Shown here: in pieces, positions 17,896-25,647 of the stretch
Layout of the letters: each line of letters begins with the position of its first letter
Position numbering within the stretch: position 1 is the first letter of the stretch
Source: JANNMJ01 sp031426455
GTDB taxonomy: Bacteria; Bacteroidota; Bacteroidia; Cytophagales; Hymenobacteraceae
Length of the DNA stretch: 64,000 bases
Direction: 5' to 3'
Assembly (NCBI GenBank): GCA_031426455.1
Contig: JANPLI010000211.1
Location: 1 to 64,000, forward strand
The notes under the pieces: model-generated
Told to the model about the DNA's origin: nothing
What the model saw: only the letters and a program-made list of their open reading frames with translations
The model's database searches: none
Position numbers and translations under genes: made by a program

Positions 17896-17937
17896 GGGCC
17901 TGCCTTTCCGGTCCATCGCGCCCGGTCAGTAGAACCC

Positions 17938-17983
17938 GCAAGCGCCTCGTTCCTTTTATCGGGACGAGGCGCTTGCTTGTTTT
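17938..17983 (+). terminator. Intrinsic terminator after the GT117 gene
   Basis: A stem gcaagcgcctcgt / acgaggcgcttgc (13 bp, 17938-17950 with 17964-17976) is followed by ttgtttt. It ends the GT117 transcript before the DUF4403 gene. Confidence 0.9.
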
Positions 17984-18042
17984 CAGTAGCTGAACGGCGC
18001 TTGGCGGCCTTCGGCTGGCGGCACGCCCCGACCTTTGCCCCC

Positions 18043-19482
18043 GTGTTCTCCCTTCGCTCCGCCGCGCTCCTGTTGCTGCTGGCACTCTACTCGTGCCAGC
18101 AAACCACCACCCTCGATGCCACCGCGCCCTCGCCTGAAGCGGTGGTGGCGCCTACTATCGAGCGGCAGCTTTCGACCCTGAGCGTGCCCATCACGCTACC
18201 CCTCGCCACGCTGACCGACCGCCTCAACAAGGAGCTCACCGGCGAGCTGTACCGCGACGATAAAATTGAGGGCGACAACGTGGCCGTCGTCGTTACGAAG
18301 GCCGCGCCGCTGACCCTCAGCGCCCCCGGCGACGATAAGCTCGCCCTCCGCCTGCCGCTGCACATCCGGGCGCGCGGGCGCTGGCTGTGGGAACCCTGCA
18401 AATTCTGCCCGAAAATCGACAAGGTGGAGGAGACGGAGTTTGATCTCGTGGCGAAGTCCACTTCGGGCCTAAAGCTGGGCGAGGACTACCGGGTGTTGTC
18501 GGCCACCGACGTGGATTTTGAGTGGGGCACGCAGCGCCCGGAGCTGAAACTCGGCCCGCTCACCATCGGGCTGGCGCGCTTCGTGGAGCCGGTGATGCGG
18601 CGTCAGCTCGCCGCCATCGCCGAGCGGGTCGATGCTGAAGTGGCCGCCCGGATGAGCATTAAACCGCTGCTGCTCAAAGCCTGGACCCAGGTGCAGCAGC
18701 CAGTGCTGCTCGATGCCGCCACCCAGACGTGGCTCCTGATTTCGCCTCAGGCGTTGCGCGTTTCGCCGCTGCGGGCCGAAGACGGCCGCCTTTTTCTGCG
18801 CGTGGGCCTGTCCTCGTACCTCGAAACATTGGTAGGGCCGAAGCCGAAGGTGAGCGTCAATCGGCAGTTACCCGCTTTGGTGACCGACAACCGCCTCGCC
18901 GACGACGCCCAGGTCACGGTTTCCGGCGACGTGCCGTTTCCTGAAGCCACCCGCCTGGCGCGGGCCGAACTGGCCGGTAAAACCTTCGCCTTCAATCAAA
19001 AAGACGCCCTGACGGTGAACGACGTGGCCGTGACCGGCGCGGGTCAGAAGCTGGTGCTGATGCTCGACGTGGACGGCCGGACGCACGCGGGCTTCTTCAC
19101 GAAGAAGATCGTCGGGAAGGTCTATCTCAAAGCCACACCCTACTACGACGCCGCCACCCAGACCATCCGCCTGCGTGACGCCGATTTCACCCTCGATACC
19201 CGCGACCGCCTCCTGCGCACCGCCGACTGGCTCCTGCACGGCAACCTCCGCCAGCGCCTGGAGCAGCAGGTCAGCTTTCCCGTCAAGGCTCAGCTCGATC
19301 AGGCCCGCACCCTCATTCAAAGCTTCCTCGATAAGCCCGCGCCCGGGGCCCTGCCGCCCGGCCTGCGCCTGGGCGGCAAGCTGACGGAGTTCTACCCCGG
19401 CGCGTTGTACCTGACCGATAAGTCCATCAAAGCCACGCTCGTAGCGAAGGGCGCCGTGCAGCTGCGCGTAGAGGCGCTGTGA
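18043..19482 (+). CDS. DUF4403 family lipoprotein
   Basis: A 479-residue envelope protein of family DUF4403, function unknown. Starting at GTG 18043 gives a compact lipoprotein signal (FSLRSAALLLLLALYSC) with lipobox Cys at about residue 18. The mature protein has two repeated lipid-binding-like halves of beta-rich sequence (TLPLATLTDRLNKELTGELY; RGRWLWEPCKFCPK, with a Cys pair spaced two residues apart; GALYLTDKSIKATLVAKG at the end). GACCTTTG (18030-18037) lies five bases before the GTG, suggesting a leaderless mRNA; in-frame codons further upstream would precede it. The last 72 bp of the gene are duplicated at 20359-20430. Confidence 0.85.
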   Translation: MFSLRSAALLLLLALYSCQQTTTLDATAPSPEAVVAPTIERQLSTLSVPITLPLATLTDRLNKELTGELYRDDKIEGDNVAVVVTKAAPLTLSAPGDDKLALRLPLHIRARGRWLWEPCKFCPKIDKVEETEFDLVAKSTSGLKLGEDYRVLSATDVDFEWGTQRPELKLGPLTIGLARFVEPVMRRQLAAIAERVDAEVAARMSIKPLLLKAWTQVQQPVLLDAATQTWLLISPQALRVSPLRAEDGRLFLRVGLSSYLETLVGPKPKVSVNRQLPALVTDNRLADDAQVTVSGDVPFPEATRLARAELAGKTFAFNQKDALTVNDVAVTGAGQKLVLMLDVDGRTHAGFFTKKIVGKVYLKATPYYDAATQTIRLRDADFTLDTRDRLLRTADWLLHGNLRQRLEQQVSFPVKAQLDQARTLIQSFLDKPAPGALPPGLRLGGKLTEFYPGALYLTDKSIKATLVAKGAVQLRVEAL

Positions 19483-19483
19483 G
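19412..19483 (+). repeat. 72-bp direct repeat, left copy (3' end of the DUF4403 gene)
   Basis: Identical to 20359-20430 except at two positions. It covers the last 23 codons and stop of the DUF4403 gene. The two copies bracket an 875-bp toxin-antitoxin cassette. Confidence 0.95.
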
Positions 19484-19548
19484 AAAAATGGGTAGCTTTG
19501 GAGCCAAGCCCACTTAGCCGTCGTTGCCGGAATTTAGGACGCCGTTTT

Positions 19549-19752
19549 ATGCCCGCCACTTCACCCAAAGAAGCAACGCTTGCGTTGCTCCAGCGTTTAG
19601 CTGAAGACGCCTCTTTCGAGCAGATTCAGTACGAAATCTACGTGCTTGAGAAAATTGCCGCCGGCCTGGCTGAATCAGCCGCGGGACATTCCGTCTCGCA
19701 CGAGGAAGCGGGGGCGCAACTGGCGCAATGGCTCAACAGGGCAAACGCATGA
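19549..19752 (+). CDS. Antitoxin of a ParE-type pair, C terminus altered by an insertion
   Basis: A 67-residue helical acidic protein (TLALLQRLAEDASFEQIQYE, VLEKIAAGLAESAAG, SHEEAGAQLAQWL) of the kind that precedes ParE toxins in Bacteroidota. The start is ATG 19549. A 277-bp element inserted at 19737 changes the last residues from QPMVASRG to RANA. If the element and one 9-bp duplication are removed, the ORF would end at the TGA 20048-20050 and overlap the toxin GTG start by eight bases, the normal arrangement. Whether the altered protein still neutralises the toxin cannot be told. Antitoxin identity rests on context plus composition. Confidence 0.7.
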   Translation: MPATSPKEATLALLQRLAEDASFEQIQYEIYVLEKIAAGLAESAAGHSVSHEEAGAQLAQWLNRANA

Positions 19753-20013
19753 AGCCTCGAAAAGCCCGTTTAGGTAGTTTGCCAGCCGTGTGGAAAGAAT
19801 TTTATCGCAGATTTCCACGGATTTTACGCAGATTATAAATCCGTGAAAATCTGTGTTAAATCTGCGTAAATCTGCGATTCGGCCTCTTTTTAGTTGCTGT
19901 TGATCAATTAATTGGGGCGCTTGGCCAGACAACTGAAAGGAGGTTTTTTCGCTAGGGCGCGAAGATAGAAAAGCTGATGGAAGTCACCTTTTCTCGTTCG
20001 TGCGTTTGCCCTG
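19737..20013. mobile_element. MITE-like element 1 with terminal inverted repeats and 9-bp target duplication
   Basis: The left end reads CAGGGCAAACGCATGAA and the right end is its inverse with one mismatch (ttcGtgcgtttgccctg). Flanks are the identical 9-mer atggctcaa at 19728-19736 and 20014-20022, a direct target-site duplication. The 277-bp body has no transposase ORF and contains a central palindrome (19805-19878) of tandem aaatctgcg-like units. A second element with the same ends is at 25648-25885. It split the antitoxin from its toxin. Confidence 0.9.
19805..19878. repeat. Palindrome of about 10-bp tandem units inside MITE-like element 1
   Basis: cgcagatttccacgg and ttacgcagatta on the left face aatccgtgaaa, aaatctgtgtt, aaatctgcgt and aaatctgcga on the right. 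The unit repeats every 10-11 bp, unlike the 7-bp family elsewhere. Similar cgcagat/atctgcg repeats are common in Bacteroidota intergenic DNA. Confidence 0.8.
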
Positions 20014-20042
20014 ATGGCTCAACCAGCCAATGGTGGCCAGCC

Positions 20043-20345
20043 GTGGCTGAGGTTCGCTGGCTGCCACAGGCGCTTCGTGATCTGAGGGCTATTGGCGTTT
20101 ACTTCGATACGGTAGCACCTGCCCGAAGTCGACGCGTGATCCAGCGCCTTTACGCGGTGCAAACCCAACTTGCCGCATTTCCTGAATCCGGCCGCGTCGT
20201 GCCGGAAATGGCGTTGCCCTTCGTGCGGGAAATCATCCGCGAAGGGTATCGGGTGGTGTATTCCTGCCACGGCGAGGCCGTTGAAATTCTAGCGGTGCTG
20301 GACAGCCGACAGGACCTGGAGCGCAAGCTTCGCCAGGAAGCCTAA
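20043..20345 (+). CDS. ParE/RelE-superfamily toxin
   Basis: A 100-residue toxin of the RelE/ParE fold: VRWLPQALRDLRAIGVYFD, a basic helix with Arg residues (PARSRRVIQRLYAVQTQL), SGRVVPEMALPFVREII and the C-terminal REGYRVVYSCHGEAVEILAVLDSR typical of ParE. ParE proteins poison DNA gyrase; this target is inferred from the family. The start is taken as GTG 20043, which overlaps the ancestral antitoxin stop. A longer reading from ATG 19977 begins inside the inserted element, so it is chimeric, although the element could now provide the translation start. The gene is separated from its antitoxin by the insertion. Confidence 0.82.
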   Translation: MAEVRWLPQALRDLRAIGVYFDTVAPARSRRVIQRLYAVQTQLAAFPESGRVVPEMALPFVREIIREGYRVVYSCHGEAVEILAVLDSRQDLERKLRQEA

Positions 20346-20358
20346 TCAAAATGCCATT

Positions 20359-20430
20359 TGACCGATAAGTCCATCAAAGCCACCCTCGTAGCGAAGGGCG
20401 CCGTGCAGCTGCGGGTAGAGGCGCTGTGAG
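20359..20430 (+). repeat. 72-bp direct repeat, right copy
   Basis: Copy of the DUF4403 gene end (19412-19483) with two mismatches, located 13 bp after the toxin stop and including a TGA. It is not attached to any gene here, so it is a remnant of a duplication or of cassette integration. Confidence 0.95.
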
Positions 20431-20474
20431 TCGCTGCCAGTAAGGCACCTCATTCAGCGCCTGAGGGCGGCTGC

Positions 20475-21329
20475 TTAGGGGTTGCAGTAATCGCATTGGC
20501 CGGGGTCGGCGCTGGCGACGCCGTTCGGGTGCTGCGTTTCGACTTCGTGGGGGCAGCGCAGGCACGTGCTGATGTGGGCCCGCACGAGCCGCGTGGGCGC
20601 TCCGCACAGCCCGCAGGGCAGGCCGCGGATCGCGCGTGTCGGTCCGAAGCCGGGGGTGGCGCAGGTCGGGCAAAGCGTGGCCGCCCGCTGGGCCAGGGTG
20701 CGCGCCGCAGCTTCAATAACGCGCTGGCGGCTGGGGTTGAGGTGGGCGCGCATATCGGTTTCTGCCCATACCTGGTCGTGGCGGCGGCGCAGCTCCTGAA
20801 AGGCCGTTAGCAGGGCGGGCCAGGTGGTAAGGCCTTTGTGCAGGTCGGTGGGGGCGCTAGCGGCAGGCCGCAGGATCAGGCCGTGCGCCGGGAAGCCTAT
20901 CTGTTCGGCAAAGGCCCGCAGCTCCGCTTCAGAGGCCACGGCCCACGCGGCGAAGTTGGTGGCGAGGCTGATTTCGCGGACGCTGATTTCGAGCGCGTTG
21001 CGCGTATCAATCAACACCAGCCACTCCTCATCGGCGGCCACGAAGCCTAGCACCGGGTGGGGGCCAAAGGAGCCTTCGGAGGCTACGGCCAGGTCCAGCC
21101 CCGTGAGGGCCAGCGCGCGGGCGCACTTTTCACGAGCGGCGGCCAGTGGGTCGAGCAGGCGCGGCACTTCACCGCTGAACGTGCCGAGGGCGTCGGTGTC
21201 GAGGGTGGCGGGCGCGGGCACCACACGCACCCCCAAGGCCGCTTCCAGAACAGGGCCAATGACGGCCTCTTTGCCGTGGCGGGTGGCCACGACCAGCGCC
21301 CGGCCAGTGAAAGGGGAGGAGGAAAGCAT
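20475..21329 (-). CDS. DUF6671 family protein with C-terminal zinc-ribbon cysteines
   Basis: A 284-residue protein. The first 200 residues match the DUF6671 pattern (VVATRHGKEAVIGPVLEAAL; DTDALGTFSGEVPR; ALTGLDLAVASEGSFGPHP; WLVLIDTRN). The C terminus carries four CxxC pairs (CPTC, CGLC, CLRC, CDYC) that should bind two zinc ions. The function of the family is not known. It is transcribed away from the toxin-antitoxin cassette and lies downstream of zwf with its own gap of about 220 bp. Length and cysteine pattern look intact. Confidence 0.85.
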   Translation of the reverse strand: MLSSSPFTGRALVVATRHGKEAVIGPVLEAALGVRVVPAPATLDTDALGTFSGEVPRLLDPLAAAREKCARALALTGLDLAVASEGSFGPHPVLGFVAADEEWLVLIDTRNALEISVREISLATNFAAWAVASEAELRAFAEQIGFPAHGLILRPAASAPTDLHKGLTTWPALLTAFQELRRRHDQVWAETDMRAHLNPSRQRVIEAAARTLAQRAATLCPTCATPGFGPTRAIRGLPCGLCGAPTRLVRAHISTCLRCPHEVETQHPNGVASADPGQCDYCNP

Positions 21330-21511
21330 CAGCAGAAGGCACTGCGCAGGCCGCGCTGCCCGTAAAATGGGGTAATGAGGGCGGGGCGACGCAGGAATCC
21401 TACGGATGCGCGGCGGGGTATTTCAAGGGAAAGGAGCTGTGTGCGAACGGATATCGTAGCGAGTTCGTAGGCGGTGTATAATCGGCTCCACGTTTAGCTA
21501 CGTATGCTTAA

Positions 21512-21544
21512 AAACGGCCTCCCCTTTTTCAAGCGGAGGCCGTT
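21512..21544 (-). terminator. Intrinsic terminator downstream of zwf
   Basis: An 11-bp stem aaacggcctcc / ggaggccgttt just after the zwf stop; on the minus strand it is followed by ttaag. The rest of 21330-21511 shows no gene or repeat. Confidence 0.8.
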
Positions 21545-21547
21545 TGT

Positions 21548-23176
21548 TCAGGCTTTTTTCTCCTCGCGTTCCGGCCCGGTGCCCGTAGCTGGTGCGGCAA
21601 CGGCCGGCGGCGCCGCAGCCTTCGGCTTTGATGCTGCGGGCTTACGCGCCGACTTTTTCTCCACTTCGGGCGCGGGCTTGAAAGTGGGCGTGATCCAGTG
21701 GTGGCCGTCGCGGGCGATGAGCGCATCGGCGTCGGACGGTCCCCAGGCGTCGGCGGCGTAGTTGGGGAAGTCCGGCGCGGGCGCCGCGTTCCAGGCGTCG
21801 ATGATGGGCATCAGCACTTCCCAGGCGGCTTCCACCTGGTCGGCGCGCATAAAGAGCATCGGGTCGCCGCGCAGTGCGTCGAGCAGCAGGGTTTCGTAGG
21901 CTTCGGGCGGCTCGCCGACGTAGGCGTCGCGGTAGTCGAACTCCAGGTCCACCGGGTTGAGGTACATCTTCAGGCCTGGTTGCTTGGACTGAACCCGGAG
22001 CCGGATGGCCGATGATGGATATATGCTGAAAGTGAGTTGATTAGGGTGCGCATTTTCGGCTGCCTGCGCCGCAAACAGCCGGTGCGGCACGGGCTTGAAC
22101 TGCACCGTGATGGTACTCACCTTTTCCGGCATCCGCTTGCCGGTCCGGATGTAGAACGGCACACCCTGCCAGCGCCAGTTGTCGATGAAGAGTTGAATGG
22201 CGGCGTAGGTTTCGGTGCGCGACTTATCCACCACGCGCGGTTCCTGGCGGTAGCCGATCACCGGCTGGCCCTTCATCCAGCCCGGCCCGTACTGGCCGCG
22301 CACGGCCACCTGGCTCACTTCGTCGGGCCGGAACTTGCGAATGGCGCGCAGCACGTCCACTTTGCGGCCCCGGATTTCTTCGGACTGATACGCGTTCGGC
22401 GCCTCCATACACACCATACACAGTAGCTGCAGGAGGTGATTCTGAATCATATCACGCAGTGCGCCAGCCGTTTCGTAGTAGCCCGCGCGGCCCTCGACGC
22501 CGACTTCTTCAGCTACCGTGATCTGGATGTGGTCGATGTAGTTGCGGTTCCAGATCGGCTCGAACAGGGCGTTGGCAAACCGGAAGGCCAGGATGTTCTG
22601 CACCGTCTCCTTGCCGAGGTAATGGTCGATGCGGTAGATCTGGCGCTCCTCGAACACCCGCCGCAGCAAATGATTGAGCGCCTTGGCCGACTCCAGGTCG
22701 TGGCCGAAGGGCTTTTCGACCACGATCCGCGCCCCTGGAAATTCCTTCACCAGCCCGGCCTCGTCGAGCGAATCGACGATCTTGCCGATCAGCGACGGCG
22801 AAACTGAGAGGTAAAACAGCAGGTTCGGCTGGGCCAGGCCCCAGTCCTTGCCGAGCTTTTCGATCACGCGTTTTAGCCGGCCGTAGCCTTTGGGATCGCC
22901 AAGTTCGGAGGTTAGGAACTGTAGTTTCGGACCAAATTCAGCCCATTGCGCGGGGTCGGCCTTGCCCTGGCGCGAGAATTTATCGACGCCGGTCAGCATC
23001 TTGCCCTGAAACGCGGTGTCCGACTCGGCGCCACGCCCCATTCCGATGATGGCCGTTTGGGGCGGCAGATAGCCGTCGAGGTGCAGGTTCCAGAGCGCCG
23101 GCACGAGCTTGCGCCAGGTCAGGTCACCGTTGGCGCCGAAGATGACGATGACAGTGGGTTGGACAGAGGTAGGCAT
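21548..23176 (-). CDS. zwf: Glucose-6-phosphate 1-dehydrogenase
   Basis: First enzyme of the oxidative pentose-phosphate pathway: glucose-6-phosphate to 6-phosphogluconolactone with NADPH. The 542-residue protein has the dinucleotide motif IFGANGDLTWRKLVPALWNL near the N terminus, the active-site signature RIDHYLGKETVQN (about 180-192) and the substrate region EKPFGHDLESAK. The final 40 residues are a low-complexity Lys/Ala/Pro tail (KSARKPAASKPKAAAPPAV) not found in the core enzyme. It lies 128 bp downstream of gnd, separated by a long inverted repeat; the pgl gene is not in the window. Confidence 0.97.
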   Translation of the reverse strand: MPTSVQPTVIVIFGANGDLTWRKLVPALWNLHLDGYLPPQTAIIGMGRGAESDTAFQGKMLTGVDKFSRQGKADPAQWAEFGPKLQFLTSELGDPKGYGRLKRVIEKLGKDWGLAQPNLLFYLSVSPSLIGKIVDSLDEAGLVKEFPGARIVVEKPFGHDLESAKALNHLLRRVFEERQIYRIDHYLGKETVQNILAFRFANALFEPIWNRNYIDHIQITVAEEVGVEGRAGYYETAGALRDMIQNHLLQLLCMVCMEAPNAYQSEEIRGRKVDVLRAIRKFRPDEVSQVAVRGQYGPGWMKGQPVIGYRQEPRVVDKSRTETYAAIQLFIDNWRWQGVPFYIRTGKRMPEKVSTITVQFKPVPHRLFAAQAAENAHPNQLTFSIYPSSAIRLRVQSKQPGLKMYLNPVDLEFDYRDAYVGEPPEAYETLLLDALRGDPMLFMRADQVEAAWEVLMPIIDAWNAAPAPDFPNYAADAWGPSDADALIARDGHHWITPTFKPAPEVEKKSARKPAASKPKAAAPPAVAAPATGTGPEREEKKA

Positions 23177-23178
23177 TG

Positions 23179-23307
23179 GTAGCGAGGGGCTTTGCCCCGA
23201 AGCGAGCGAGCCGCAAAGCGGCCAGCGGATTAAGTGAAATGACCGACTGGAGATGATTCACCGCCTCGCCTCGCGGCTGGGCGGCTGCGGGGCGGAGCCC
23301 CTGGCTA
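23179..23307. repeat. Long inverted repeat between gnd and zwf
   Basis: The left arm (23179-23229, tagcgaggggctttgccccg then agcgagcgagccgc) matches the inverse of the right arm (23261-23307, gcggctgggcggctgcggggcggagcccctggcta) with scattered mismatches. Each arm also contains its own small ggggc/gcccc hairpin. The right arm reaches the gnd stop. It resembles the other intergenic hairpins in placement. Confidence 0.65.
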
Positions 23308-24813
23308 CACAGGCCCCGTCTTTTCGTCGCCTGGCTTTTTCTCCTGCCCCGTACCGGAGCCTTGCGCCGTCGAGACTTCGCTCCACATCGTGTGGAACGT
23401 GCCTTCAGCGTCGGTGCGCTCATAGGTGTGGGCGCCGAAGTAGTCGCGTTGCGCCTGGGTAAGGTTGGCAGGAAGCCGGGCGGTGCGGTATGAGTCGAAG
23501 TACGCCAGCGAGTTCAGCAGGGTAGGCGCCGGAATGCCAAGGGCAATAAAGGTCTGCGCCACCAGCCGCAGCTCATCCTGCCGCGCCGTCACGTGCCCGC
23601 CAATGACGGAATCAACCAGCAGATTCGGCAGCGCGGGGTTCCGCTCATAAGCATCTGTAATCTCTTCCAGCAGCGCCGCCCGAATGATGCAGCCCGCGCG
23701 CCAGGTGCGCGCCACCGTGCCCAGGTCGGTGCCGTATTTGTACTCGGTGGCGGCCACGCGCAGCAGGTCCAGGCCCTGCGCGTAAGTCACCACCAGGGCG
23801 CAATAGAGCGCCTGCGGCAAGGCCGCCAGCAGCGCGGCACGGTCGCCGGTGAAGGTGACGTTCGGGCCGGGCAGCAGCGCGGCGGCGGCGCGGCGTTCGC
23901 TGTCGCGGGCCGAAATGTCGCGCGCGGCCACGGCGGCGTCGATGGTGAAGACGGGTACTGCGAGGTCCATCGCGGCCTGGCTCGTCCACTTGCCGGTGCC
24001 TTTCGAGCGGGCGCGGTCGCGGATCACGTCCACCAGCGCGCGGGTGGGGTCGCGGTCGTCGGGCTGACGCAGCACGATGGCCGTGATCTGCACCAGAAAC
24101 GACTGTAACTCCGGCGTTTGGTCCCAGGCCTCGAACAGCGCCGCGATTTCCGCGTTGGCCATTCCCAGGCCGCGCCGGAGCAGGTCGTAGGTTTCGGCCA
24201 GCAGCTGCATCACGCCGTACTCGATGCCGTTGTGGGCCATTTTCACGAAGTGCCCCGCCGAGCCGGCGCCCATATAGGCCACGCAGGGCTGGCCATCGGG
24301 CGCTTTAGCGGCCACGGCTTCCAGAATCGGCCGCAGCACCTCGTAGGCGGCGGGGTCGCCGCCGGGCATCATCGCGGGGCCGAAGCGGGCGCCCAGTTCG
24401 CCGCCGCTCACGCCCATTCCGAAAAAGCGTAAGCCTTTCTCGGCGAGGGCTTTCACGCGGCGGTCGGTATCCAGATAGTGCGAGTTGCCGCCGTCGATAA
24501 TGATGTCAGCGGCTTCCAGATGCGGCAGCAGGTCGGCGATCACGGCATCCACCGCGCCCCCGGCCGGCACCAGCATCATCACCCGGCGCGGGGTTTTGAG
24601 CGAAGCGATGAACTGGGCCAGGTCGGTGGTGCCCTGCACGTTGCGGGGCTGGCCGGTCACCTTCGAGACGCCATCCGCGGCTTCGTGGTGGAGTACGTCC
24701 ACTTTGTTGGCGTCTTTATCGAGGCCCGCCACCGAGAAGCCGTGGTCGGCGATATTGAGTACCAGGTTGCGGCCCATCGTGCCGAGACCGATCATTCCAA
24801 AGTCAAATGTCAT
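23305..24813 (-). CDS. gnd: 6-phosphogluconate dehydrogenase, decarboxylating
   Basis: Oxidises 6-phosphogluconate to ribulose-5-phosphate with NADPH. The 502-residue protein has the Rossmann motif MIGLGTMGRNLVLNIADHG at the N terminus, the catalytic-loop motif GVSGGELGARFGPAMMPGG (about 128-146), HNGIEYGVMQLLAET with the family Lys-x-x-His-Asn (KMAHNG), and the GTGKWT segment of the C-terminal domain. It is somewhat longer than the usual 470-480 residues because of a charged C-terminal tail. It is on the same strand as, and upstream of, zwf. Confidence 0.97.
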   Translation of the reverse strand: MTFDFGMIGLGTMGRNLVLNIADHGFSVAGLDKDANKVDVLHHEAADGVSKVTGQPRNVQGTTDLAQFIASLKTPRRVMMLVPAGGAVDAVIADLLPHLEAADIIIDGGNSHYLDTDRRVKALAEKGLRFFGMGVSGGELGARFGPAMMPGGDPAAYEVLRPILEAVAAKAPDGQPCVAYMGAGSAGHFVKMAHNGIEYGVMQLLAETYDLLRRGLGMANAEIAALFEAWDQTPELQSFLVQITAIVLRQPDDRDPTRALVDVIRDRARSKGTGKWTSQAAMDLAVPVFTIDAAVAARDISARDSERRAAAALLPGPNVTFTGDRAALLAALPQALYCALVVTYAQGLDLLRVAATEYKYGTDLGTVARTWRAGCIIRAALLEEITDAYERNPALPNLLVDSVIGGHVTARQDELRLVAQTFIALGIPAPTLLNSLAYFDSYRTARLPANLTQAQRDYFGAHTYERTDAEGTFHTMWSEVSTAQGSGTGQEKKPGDEKTGPV

Positions 24814-24882
24814 AGACCGCTGATGATGCTGATTGCGCCCAGGGCGCTGATTTTTTGGGGAAGTGTGGATGCCGGAGCGCTG

Positions 24883-25488
24883 CTACGTTAGCTGAAACGA
24901 ACCGGCTAAAGTGGCTTGTATTTGCTCCAGCGACTCGTAGCGCAGCGACTGAAGGCCCAGCGCGGGCACTAATTCGGTAAACTCGGCGCGGTCATCGATG
25001 ACCAGTACCTGATCGGCGGGCGTCTGACTCAGATTCAGCGCGAGGCGGTAGAGGCGCGGATCGGGCTTGCGCATTTCGGCGTAGCACGACGACACGGCCG
25101 CGTCGAATAACGCCCCGAAACCGAAAGTCGCCAACCGGTAATCGTTCAGCTCGCGGCCTTCGTTGTTGACGGCATATACTCTTAATCCGTGGCGGGCTCT
25201 CAGGGCCTGAAAAAACGCGATGTTATCGGGCCAGGGCGCACTTTGTTGCCGAATGAAAGCCACAAAATCGGCTTCCGAAAACGAACGCGGCGCGTAGAAA
25301 ACGGCGCCCCGCAGGTACTCGCTCAACGTCAGATGGCCAGTTTCGTACTGGTCGAAAATCCGTTTGTGGCGGGCATTGAAGGCATCGAAGTCCAGCCCAA
25401 ACTGCGCGGCGGCCAACCGACGCGAAGCCGTATCCCAGCCGTTGGTGCCGAGGACGCCGCCAATGTCGAGAAAAAGGGTTTTGATCAC
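24883..25488 (-). CDS. HAD-superfamily hydrolase (IA-type)
   Basis: A 201-residue phosphatase-like protein. HAD motif I is LFLDIGGVLG with nucleophile Asp7, motif II is VYAVNNEG (Asn in place of the usual Ser/Thr is common in this subgroup), motif III is the Lys in EMRKPDPRLYRLAL and motif IV is VIDDRAEF. Residues 15-85 form the helical cap. The second Asp of the DxD motif is Gly (DIGG), as in the YihX-like subgroup; DIGGV proteins of this group are usually annotated as HAD hydrolases and may act on sugar phosphates. Its place between gnd and tal is suggestive but does not prove a role in sugar metabolism. Confidence 0.85.
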   Translation of the reverse strand: MIKTLFLDIGGVLGTNGWDTASRRLAAAQFGLDFDAFNARHKRIFDQYETGHLTLSEYLRGAVFYAPRSFSEADFVAFIRQQSAPWPDNIAFFQALRARHGLRVYAVNNEGRELNDYRLATFGFGALFDAAVSSCYAEMRKPDPRLYRLALNLSQTPADQVLVIDDRAEFTELVPALGLQSLRYESLEQIQATLAGSFQLT

Positions 25489-25647
25489 GGCTGATGCTTT
25501 TGGGGGTGATTACAGCGCCGCAATTTCGGCTTCCGTCAGGCCAGTAGTTTGCGCAACGAGCGCCAGGGTAATACCGCCAGCTTTGAGGTTATGGGCTACC
25601 TGTTGAATATTTTCCTGTCGGCCTTCCTGAAGCCCTTCTTCCCGGCT

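Noticed and set aside
15577..17916. A 779-codon open frame opposite the GT117 gene
   Set aside because: High GC keeps the antisense frame open; its His/Arg/Val-rich sequence has no family features.
20374..20673. Minus-strand ORFs overlapping the DUF6671 gene end
   Set aside because: They overlap a conserved zinc-ribbon region in other frames and show no independent support.
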